Below are positions 1 to 5,600 of a DNA stretch of 6,582 bases, in pieces. The notes below the pieces were generated by a model, which searched no databases, was not told where the DNA came from, and worked only from the letters and a program-made list of their open reading frames with translations. A program made the translations under genes and the position numbers. The stretch's first letter is position 1, and each line of letters starts with the position of its first letter. Where the stretch lies: contig MGVN01000152.1 of the NCBI GenBank assembly GCA_001800515.1, forward strand, positions 1 through 6,582. Reading direction: 5' to 3'. This DNA is from Elusimicrobia bacterium RIFOXYB2_FULL_49_7. Lineage in GTDB: Bacteria > Fibrobacterota > OXYB2-FULL-49-7.

Positions 1-1042
1 AGTATGCGGCGAACCCCATCTTATTTATGATGGCCAGCTCGTGCCGGAGCCGCTGTTCGTGAACGTCGCCGATGGCGCTATAGCGGCGCTTCAATCCCCC
101 GCGGCAAAGCTTTTCGAGATATGATTCCGCGGTCTCGCCCACCGGCGACGGATAGTGCGGCAAAAGAAGCTGATCGAAACTTAACGAGAGATTAACTTTT
201 TCGGCGATAGCAAGCGTATTGCTTGCCGCCTCGGGGATATATGAGAAAAGGGAGATCATCTCCTGCGGGGAACGGTAGTAGAACTGGTCCGAGGAAAACT
301 TCAGGCGCCCGGGATCGTCCAACGCCTTGCCGGTTCCGATACAGAGCAGCACGTCGTGGTCGAAGGCATCCTCTTTGCGGAGGAAATGGCAGTCATTGGT
401 GGCCACCGGCGGTATGTCCAGCTTTTTTGAAAGCTCGATTAAGTGCGGGATTATCTTTTTCTGCTCCTCAAGCCCGTTGTCCATTATCTCAAGATAAAAA
501 TTTTCACTGCCGAAAATAGCCCGGTAATCCGCCGCAAACTTTTCCGCCTTCTTAAAATCCTCTTTTAGCAGAGCATTAGCAACCTGCCCCTGGAGGCAGC
601 CGGACAGCGCGATGATGCCCTCGTGATATTTTTCAAGCAGCTCGCGGTCCACGCGCGGCTTATAATAGAAGCCCTCCAGGAAACCGGCGCTTACCAGCGC
701 CATCAGGTTCTGGTAACCCTGGAAATCCTTCGCCAGGAGCGTCATGTGATAGTAAAGATCCACGCCCTTTTCATAGGTTTTTTCGAAACGCGAACCGGGC
801 GCCACGTACACCTCGCAGCCGATGATCGGCTTTATTCCGGCGTCCTTGCAACCCAGGTAAAACTCCATGGCGCCGTACATATTGCCGTGATCGGTTATGG
901 CAAGCGCCGGCATCTTAAACTGGTGCGCCACCGTAGACAATAGATCCGCCGGCTTGCCGCGGTCGTCTAAAATCCGGCACGCGCCGTCAAGCAGCGAGTA
1001 TTCGGTATGGTTATGCAGATGAACGAATTGGGCGTGGGACAT
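1..1042 (-). CDS. dnaE: DNA polymerase III alpha subunit, N-terminal PHP region (3' end beyond window)
   Basis: This is the catalytic subunit of the replicative DNA polymerase; only the first 347 codons are visible and the frame runs off the left edge without a stop. I translated it by hand from the ATG at 1042; it opens MSHAQFVHLHNHTEYSLLDG, the standard DnaE N-terminus. The visible part is the PHP domain and the beginning of the link to the polymerase core. Likely PHP metal ligands are all present: H10 and H12 (HNH), D19, D51/H52 (ITDHGN), E77 (GCE), H99, C149 (SGC), and D217/H219 (ATNDCH). In E. coli DnaE several of these are lost, whereas bacteria with a complete set can proofread through PHP. 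That activity is inferred here, not shown. The polymerase palm lies outside the window. No Shine-Dalgarno sequence precedes the ATG, and a strong promoter ends only a few bases upstream. Confidence 0.97.
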   Translation of the reverse strand, partial: MSHAQFVHLHNHTEYSLLDGACRILDDRGKPADLLSTVAHQFKMPALAITDHGNMYGAMEFYLGCKDAGIKPIIGCEVYVAPGSRFEKTYEKGVDLYYHMTLLAKDFQGYQNLMALVSAGFLEGFYYKPRVDRELLEKYHEGIIALSGCLQGQVANALLKEDFKKAEKFAADYRAIFGSENFYLEIMDNGLEEQKKIIPHLIELSKKLDIPPVATNDCHFLRKEDAFDHDVLLCIGTGKALDDPGRLKFSSDQFYYRSPQEMISLFSYIPEAASNTLAIAEKVNLSLSFDQLLLPHYPSPVGETAESYLEKLCRGGLKRRYSAIGDVHEQRLRHELAIINKMGFAAY

Positions 1043-1045
1043 AAG

Positions 1046-1081
1046 TGGAAGGATTATACCATTTAGGAAAGCGCCATTCAA
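1046..1081 (-). promoter_or_regulatory. sigma-70-type promoter of dnaE
   Basis: On the minus strand, TTGAAT (1081-1076) and a perfect TATAAT (1058-1053) are separated by exactly 17 bp. The expected transcription start is about base 1046, an A, only four bases before the dnaE ATG at 1042. The bases between the -10 box and the ATG (CCTTCCACTT) hold no purine-rich ribosome binding site. The match is by inspection; no start site has been measured. Confidence 0.7.
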
Positions 1082-1184
1082 CCCGGCGTATCAAATCATG
1101 TAAAATGTAACCCGGATACATATCGTCAAGTCATTTAAGAAAGTAACCCTGTGGGTAACTGATGTTACACACACGCCGTTTATT

Positions 1185-1208
1185 GTAGCGGCAGAGCTTG
1201 CTCTGCCC
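1185..1208 (+). repeat. REP element F1
   Basis: It has the GTAG foot, then C, then an 8-bp stem GGCAGAGC/GCTCTGCC around TT. It is followed by CGAAGTTGACTTTACG, an extension shared with the REP at 1894. It is the REP nearest to dnaE. Confidence 0.85.
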
Positions 1209-1220
1209 GAAGTTGACTTT

Positions 1221-1256
1221 ACGTCAAAGGCAAACAGGACGTCAAAGACAAACGAA
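1221..1256 (+). repeat. degenerate 18-bp tandem repeat between REPs
   Basis: Two adjacent 18-base units, starting at 1221 and 1239, both begin ACGTCAAAG and share CAAAC. They agree at 14 of 18 positions. The first unit overlaps a small inverted repeat, TTGAC (1213-1217) with GTCAA (1223-1227). A related but more degraded stretch lies between the next REPs, at about 1338-1357. No function is known to me; it may be internal REP-array spacer that duplicated. Confidence 0.5.
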
Positions 1257-1257
1257 A

Positions 1258-1279
1258 GCAGAGCAAGCTCTGCGGCTAC
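1258..1279 (-). repeat. REP element R1
   Basis: Read on the minus strand: GTAG foot, CC, then the GCAGAGC/GCTCTGC stem around TT. It differs from the forward REPs at a single core position (C for G after GTAGC). It forms the left half of the first 72-bp inverted doublet. Confidence 0.85.
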
Positions 1280-1305
1280 ATTCGATAAGCAATCATTAAG
1301 CCCTT

Positions 1306-1329
1306 GTAGCGGCAGAGCTTGCTCTGCCC
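1306..1329 (+). repeat. REP element F2
   Basis: The core is identical to F1, including the closing GCCC. It lies 26 bases after R1 and forms the right half of the first 72-bp doublet (1258-1329). Confidence 0.85.
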
Positions 1330-1361
1330 TCGTTTTTACGTAAACGGCAAAGTCAACATAA

Positions 1362-1383
1362 GCAGAGCAAGCTCTGCGGCTAC
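1362..1383 (-). repeat. REP element R2, overlapping the RAYT stop codon
   Basis: Its core is identical to R1. On the minus strand the TAG of its GTAG foot (1382-1380) is the stop codon of the transposase gene, so gene and REP overlap by three bases and the REP begins with the base before the stop. Confidence 0.85.
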
Positions 1384-1814
1384 AATGATGTGTATATTTT
1401 TTCCCAGACAGGGGGATCGGCGACGGGGTTGTTTGTTATGTACTCCCTGATGGCGGCCAATGCTTTATCATTTCTTATCACATGTTCATAATAATTCGGC
1501 TGCCAAAACCGCCGACTGGAAAATCCCGCCCTTTTTATTTCCAATGTGGTTACTGATTTAAGCTGCTGGATTATACGGCAAATTGATATAACCGTATTAT
1601 CTGCTGCAACTATAAAATGTACATGGTCGGGCATGATGACAGAATAATCAATCTTTATGCCTCGATGATGTTCTAATTTTTTCAGATTTTTTTCTATAAT
1701 CTCCCTGTAATTCATACAGAGGCTATGGCCACCGCCGGAACAGATTGTTATGAAATAATATTCATTCCCCGAATAGTTATATTCCGGAAGCCGGAGATTT
1801 TTTCGATATTTCAT
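1380..1814 (-). CDS. REP-associated tyrosine transposase (RAYT, Y1/IS200-like family)
   Basis: This is a 144-residue single-domain protein of the HUH Y1 nuclease family, which cuts and rejoins single-stranded DNA. The HUH motif is H64-V-H66 within MPDHVHFIV. The conserved RAYT stretch FWQPNYYEHVIRN lies at 103-115, and IREYITNNP at 122-130 contains Y125, the likely nucleophile. The N-terminus RLPEYNYSGNEYYFITIC (8-25) is also typical. RAYTs of this group are about 140-180 residues, so the gene looks intact. Family knowledge says such proteins are single-copy, do not behave as ordinary insertion sequences, and act on REP palindromes with GTAG or GGAG feet. REPs of that kind lie on both sides here. 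The ATG at 1814 has only a weak purine stretch (AAAGAA) upstream and I see no clear promoter, so expression may be low or depend on readthrough from mazF. AT-rich codons suggest foreign origin. Confidence 0.93.
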   Translation of the reverse strand: MKYRKNLRLPEYNYSGNEYYFITICSGGGHSLCMNYREIIEKNLKKLEHHRGIKIDYSVIMPDHVHFIVAADNTVISICRIIQQLKSVTTLEIKRAGFSSRRFWQPNYYEHVIRNDKALAAIREYITNNPVADPPVWEKIYTSL

Positions 1815-1845
1815 GTGGAATTCTTTGTTTTTAGAGTCAACACAC

Positions 1846-1867
1846 GCAGAGCAAGCTCTGCGGCTAC
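1846..1867 (-). repeat. REP element R3
   Basis: Its core is identical to R1 and R2. It lies 31 bases upstream of the RAYT start codon. Unlike R1 and R2 it keeps a G opposite the C that follows GTAGC, which extends the stem to 8 bp. It forms the left half of the second 72-bp doublet. Confidence 0.85.
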
Positions 1868-1893
1868 ATTCGATAAATAATTATTAAGCCCTT

Positions 1894-1917
1894 GTAGCGG
1901 CAGAGCTTGCTCTGCCC
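1894..1917 (+). repeat. REP element F3
   Basis: It is identical to F1 through the core and for the following bases CGAAGTTGACTTTACG. It lies 26 bases after R3 and forms the right half of the second 72-bp doublet (1846-1917). Between it and the mazF stop (1918-1978) I see no further feature and no T-tract terminator. Confidence 0.85.
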
Positions 1918-1978
1918 GAAGTTGACTTTACGCCGCAAGCCGACGACAGGCAGACTTACAACACCCATGTTCACCGAT

Positions 1979-2302
1979 TTAATCAACAAGCATTTCTTTT
2001 ATTACTGATTTAACCCTGGTTATACATGCTTTATCTATTGCGCCAATGCTTTTTATCAGCCGGCGCTTATCTATGGTTCTTATCTGGTCCAATACTATCC
2101 AGCCGTCTTTCCTGGCAAATTTTACAGATGCTCTTGTCGGGTAATCATGCGATTTAGTGGTCATCGGCGCGATTATCACGGTGGAAATATTTTGATTCAT
2201 TTCATTCGGAGAAACCACCAGGCAGGGGCGCGTTTTTTTAATTTCGTGGCCGATTGCGGGATCCAGCGACACAAGGAATACGTCGTATTGATTTATTTCC
2301 AC
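1979..2302 (-). CDS. mazF: type II toxin, MazF/PemK-family mRNA interferase
   Basis: This is a small endoribonuclease toxin that cleaves mRNA at short sequence motifs and is held inactive by the antitoxin encoded just upstream. Counting from the GTG start at 2302 it has 107 residues, the usual family size. INQYDVFLVSLDP (3-15) is the typical start of this family. KTRPCLVVSPNEMN (23-36) carries R25, and IIAPMTT (43-49) carries T48; these correspond to the catalytic Arg and Thr of E. coli MazF. LDQIRTIDKRRL follows. I chose GTG 2302 because AGGGAGG (2316-2310) lies seven bases upstream. A TTG at 2308 would give two more residues but sits too close to that site. With GTG the gene overlaps the antitoxin gene by 10 bp, the coupled arrangement usual for these pairs. 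Cleavage specificity cannot be read from the sequence. Confidence 0.93.
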   Translation of the reverse strand: MEINQYDVFLVSLDPAIGHEIKKTRPCLVVSPNEMNQNISTVIIAPMTTKSHDYPTRASVKFARKDGWIVLDQIRTIDKRRLIKSIGAIDKACITRVKSVIKEMLVD

Positions 2303-2538
2303 TCCCAATCCTCCCTGTCAAGAGAATCGTTTATTATAAGGCCGTCATCTTTATTACGGTGCATCCTTTTAAACGCCTTATCCCAACCTTTACGCGGCGT
2401 TTCGCTTTCCGGGGTTAGAATGATATGCCCCCCCTTCACTTCCATGTCTACGCTTTTTTCTATATGGCACTGCTGCAAAACCGGCTTGGGTATCCTGATG
2501 CCTTTGGAATTACCGACAGGGACAATGTCTATTCTCAT
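2293..2538 (-). CDS. mazE: type II antitoxin, MazE/AbrB-like
   Basis: This is the antitoxin partner of the adjacent MazF, 81 residues long. The N-terminal part, with PVGNSKGIRIPK at 7-18, is the swapped-hairpin AbrB/MazE DNA-binding fold, where G9-N10-S11 and the following basic residues usually contact DNA. The C-terminal tail (about 50-81, with DKAFKRMHRNKDDG and EDWEW) is charged and probably disordered, as expected for the part that wraps the toxin. The ATG at 2538 is preferred because AGGAGG (2553-2548) is nine bases upstream. An in-frame GTG at 2544 would be only three bases from it. By family knowledge the antitoxin, alone or with toxin, represses its own promoter, and palindromes lie in that promoter here. 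Confidence 0.93.
   Translation of the reverse strand: MRIDIVPVGNSKGIRIPKPVLQQCHIEKSVDMEVKGGHIILTPESETPRKGWDKAFKRMHRNKDDGLIINDSLDREDWEWK
2310..2316 (-). promoter_or_regulatory. ribosome binding site of mazF, inside mazE
   Basis: AGGGAGG on the minus strand, seven bases before GTG 2302. It lies within the last codons of mazE and decides between the GTG at 2302 and the TTG at 2308. Confidence 0.7.
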
Positions 2539-2547
2539 AACCACGAG

Positions 2548-2553
2548 CCTCCT
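2548..2553 (-). promoter_or_regulatory. ribosome binding site of mazE
   Basis: A full AGGAGG on the minus strand, nine bases before ATG 2538. Its position argues against the in-frame GTG at 2544 as the start. Confidence 0.8.
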
Positions 2554-2563
2554 GTTATTACTT

Positions 2564-2573
2564 TATAATTACA
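2564..2573 (-). promoter_or_regulatory. candidate MazE operator, site 2
   Basis: On the plus strand this reads TATAATTACA, nine of ten positions matching the perfect palindrome at 2586. It covers the predicted mazEF transcription start and lies 22 bp centre to centre from site 1. Binding by MazE is inferred. Confidence 0.45.
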
Positions 2574-2578
2574 TAAAT

Positions 2579-2607
2579 ATTATATTGTAATTACACATGC
2601 CTGTCAA
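2579..2607 (-). promoter_or_regulatory. consensus sigma-70 promoter of mazEF
   Basis: On the minus strand a perfect TTGACA (2607-2602) and a perfect TATAAT (2584-2579) are separated by exactly 17 bp. The expected transcription start is near 2572, giving a 5' leader of about 34 bases with AGGAGG in it. The -35 box begins 16 bases past the cusA stop codon, so the toxin-antitoxin pair has its own strong promoter. Confidence 0.85.
2586..2595 (-). promoter_or_regulatory. candidate MazE operator, site 1
   Basis: TGTAATTACA is a perfect 10-bp palindrome in the spacer between the -35 and -10 boxes of the mazEF promoter. A protein bound here would block RNA polymerase. The type of site and its position fit toxin-antitoxin autoregulation; the binding protein is inferred. 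Confidence 0.5.
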
Positions 2608-2611
2608 GAGC

Positions 2612-2624
2612 GCGGCTTTGCCGC
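2612..2624 (-). other. short GC hairpin immediately after cusA
   Basis: On the minus strand GCGGC-AAA-GCCGC starts at the last base of the cusA stop codon. The 5-bp stem has no following T-tract, so it is a poor candidate for an intrinsic terminator. Its start, TAGCGGC, resembles the foot of the forward REPs, so it could be a decayed REP. Confidence 0.4.
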
Positions 2625-5600
2625 TAATCAACATACCGGCCGGTTTTTTTCTTCCATAGGAAGTATATGGCGGGGTACACGAGCAGCTCCATGAGGAAGG
2701 ATGTGAAGATGCCGCCTACCATGGGGGCGGCTATTCTCTTCATTACGTCGGCGCCGATTTCGTGCGTGGGCGCCAACATTATGGGCATCAGGCCTGCGAA
2801 CAAAACGGCCGCGGTCATCATTTTCGGGCGTATCCGCTTGACGGCGCCGTGATGGACGGCCGCTTTAAGGTCGTCAATCGTTTTAAGCATGCCCTTCTTT
2901 TTCATTTCATCGTGGGAAAGATCGAGGTATAACAGCATGAATATGCCGGTCTCCGCATCAACGCCCAAAAGCGCGATAATGCCGGACCATACGCCGATTG
3001 AAAGATTATATCCGAGTATATAAAGCGTCCACACGACGCCGATAAGCGAAAACGGGACGGCCAGCAGGATAATCAGCGTTTTAACGTAGGAACGGGTGCT
3101 TAGATACAGCAAAACGAATATTATGAAAAGCGTAAGCGGAACTACCGTCCTCATCCGCGCTTTAACGCGCTCCATAAATTCGTACTGGCCGCTGAAGGCG
3201 ATTGTGTAGCCTGCCGGCAGCGAAACCATTTTGTTTATCATCTCCTTGGCCTCGTCAACGTAACTGCCTATATCCCTGTCCGCGACGTCAACGTAAACAT
3301 ACCCGGTAAGGCGGCCGTTCTCGTCGCGTATCATGCCCGGCCCCGTTTCGCGCTTTATCTGCGCAACCTGCGAAAGCGGTATCTGCGCGCCGCCCGGCGT
3401 AGTTATATACGTTCTTTTCAATTTTTCGATGTCGTCGCGCAACTCGCGCGGGTAACGAACGTTTACGGGGAATCTTTCCCGCCCCTCGATCGTCTCCGTA
3501 ACGTTCTCGCCGCCGATAGCAGTCATAACGTTCATCTGGGTTTCTTCCACCGACAAGCCGTAGCGCGCCAGCGCTTCCCTGTTAAGATAAATATTGACGA
3601 AATAGCCGCCGGATGTCCGCTCGGCGAAAACGCTCCTTGTGCCTTTTACGTTGGATATATGCGTTTCTATCTCCCTGCCTATCTGCTCGATGCGCCTCAG
3701 GTCGTCGCCGTAAATTTTTATGCCGACCGGCGTTCTTACGCCCGTGGTAAGCATGTCCGTTCTTCCCTTTATCGGCATCGTCCATGCGTTTACCTGGCCG
3801 GGAAGTTTCAGCTTTTTGTCCATCTCGGCGATCAGCTCTTCCCAGCTTACGCGGTCCGGCCATATTAAACGGAACGGCCCCTCCATAAATGAGGGAAGGA
3901 AACTATACCACCGCTCCTTGTGCCGCCACTCGTTTTGCGGCTTGAGAATAACAGTTGTTTCCATCATGGAAAACGGCGCGGGGTCCGTGGGCGTATCCGC
4001 CCTGCCGGCTTTCCCGAAAACCGTAACCACCTCGGGGAACGAAGCAAGCAGCCTGTCCTGCGTCTTCAACAGATCGTTGGCCTGGCGCACCGATATACCG
4101 GGTAGCGTTGTGGGCATATATAATATGGATCCCTCGTTTAACGGCGGCATGAACTCCCTGCCCAGGCTGAAAAAAAACGGAATCGTAACCATGAATGCGA
4201 TAATCGCCGAAAATATGACAAGCCACGGTTTTTTCAGCACGAAATCAACCACCGGCCCGTAAATCCTGAAAAGCAGCCTCGATACCGGATGTTTTTCCTC
4301 GGAATGAACTTTACCGACGAGAAGTGTATTTGTGACGGATGCAAGCCACCTGGGCTTAAATACATAGTTTTCAAGCCGCGTAAAAAGCATCCGTATCGCG
4401 GGATCCAGGGTTATGGCAAGGAATGCCGCAAAAATCATCGCAAAGTTTTTGGTAAACGCAAGCGGCCTGAATAAACGCCCCTCGATTCCCTCAAGCGAAA
4501 ATATCGGAATGAAAGCGACGGCTATGACTATGAGCGAGAAAAATGACGGGCGGGCGACTTCTTTTATCGCATTGAGCAAAACCACCTTGTAATCGCCTTT
4601 ACGCCCTTCTTCCTGCCAGCGGGCAAGCTCCTTGTGCGCGTTTTCCACGACGACGATTGCCGCATCCACCATCGCGCCGATAGCTATGGCTATGCCGCCC
4701 AGGGACATTACGTTCGACGTGAGTTTCATGTAATGCATCGGAATAAACGACATCAGAGCCGCTATCGGAAGCGTTATTATGGGGATTATCGCCGACGGCA
4801 CATGCAAAAGGAATATCAGTATTATCAAGGACACTACAATCATTTCCTCAATCAGTTTTCTCTTCAGCGTGTCAACCGCCCTGATGATAAGCTCGGAACG
4901 ATCGTAAGTCGTTACTAAACTGACCCCCTCTGGCAATTGCAGTTCTTTAAGCCGCTCCTTTACCCTTTTAATGGTATTAAGAGCGTTCTCCTTGTAGCGC
5001 ATTACGACAATTCCGCCGACCACTTCGCCTTTTCCGTCAAGCTCGGCCACCCCGCGCCTGATGTCCGGCCCAAGCTGCACCTTCGCCACGTTCCGTATCG
5101 TAACAGGCACCCCGTTGCCGTCAACTTTAAGTACGGCGTCCTCTAAATCTTTTTTATTTTTAACGTAACCCTTTACGGTGAGCATGTATTCCGCGCCGGA
5201 AAATTCTATAAGCCGCGCCCCCGTTTCCCTGTTCGATTGTTTTACGGCGTTTACGACATTTGAAAGCGCTATCCCGTATGCCTGCAAAGCATCGGGGTCC
5301 ACGACAACCTGATACTGTTTGACGAATCCCCCAACGGATGCGACTTCGGAAACTCCCTTGACGGATTGCAGGGCATACTTCAGGTGCCAGTCCTGGAAAG
5401 CGCGCAACTCGGCGATGGAATGTTTGCCCGACTTGTCCACAAGCGCATACTCGTACACCCAGCCCACGCCCGTGGCGTCAGGCCCCATCTCAACCTTTGC
5501 ATCCGGCGGCAGCTGCTGCGCAACCTTGGAAAGGTACTCGAGAACGCGAGAACGCGCCCAGTAGACGTCCGTTCCGTCTTCGAATATAATGTATACGTAG

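Larger units (their letters stand above)
1185..1917. mobile_element. RAYT gene with flanking REP array (REP/BIME locus)
   Basis: This block holds one RAYT gene and six REP palindromes. In plus-strand order and orientation they are F (1185), R (1258), F (1306), R (1362), the gene, R (1846) and F (1894). Each REP has a 5' GTAG foot and a hairpin built on GCAGAGC-TT-GCTCTGC. In characterised systems, such as E. coli TnpA-REP, the RAYT binds and cuts REPs with a GTAG foot. Pairing of this enzyme with these repeats is inferred from that knowledge and from proximity. The 72-bp segments 1258-1329 and 1846-1917 match at 69 of 72 positions. The outer boundaries are where recognisable repeats end; I see no target-site duplication and cannot define element ends. 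Bases 1082-1184, to the left of the array, show no gene. Confidence 0.8.

Noticed and set aside
223..943. Plus-strand open frames at 223-519 and 623-943
   Set aside because: They are antisense to the dnaE PHP region, which I translated without interruption from 1042 to the window edge.
1107..1170. GTAACCC at 1107 and 1143 with GGGTAAC and TGTTACAC nearby, possible regulatory structure
   Set aside because: The inverted pairing has a mismatch and only a 4-bp clean stem. Copies are too short to exceed chance and do not line up with the dnaE promoter.
1185..1383. Repeats at regular intervals, possible CRISPR array
   Set aside because: The repeats alternate in orientation, the spacers are short and themselves partly repeated, and no cas gene is present. 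The GTAG-footed palindromes and the RAYT gene fit a REP array.
1380..1814. Classic IS200/IS605 insertion sequence
   Set aside because: The FWQ-NYYEHVIRN and YI-NP motifs and the surrounding GTAG-footed REPs match RAYTs. No IS200/IS605-type end hairpins distinct from the REPs and no tnpB are visible.
2147..2590. 147-codon plus-strand open frame
   Set aside because: It is antisense to mazE, mazF and their promoter, with no family resemblance. The minus-strand genes have clear motifs and ribosome binding sites.
2612..2624. Intrinsic terminator after cusA
   Set aside because: The stem is only 5 bp and is followed by GCTCTTGACA rather than a T-tract, so there is no support for termination.
3582..4262. 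Open frames at 3582-3863 and 3903-4226 (minus, other frame) and 3720-4262 (plus)
   Set aside because: All lie inside the intact cusA gene and their products look like out-of-frame translations of it.
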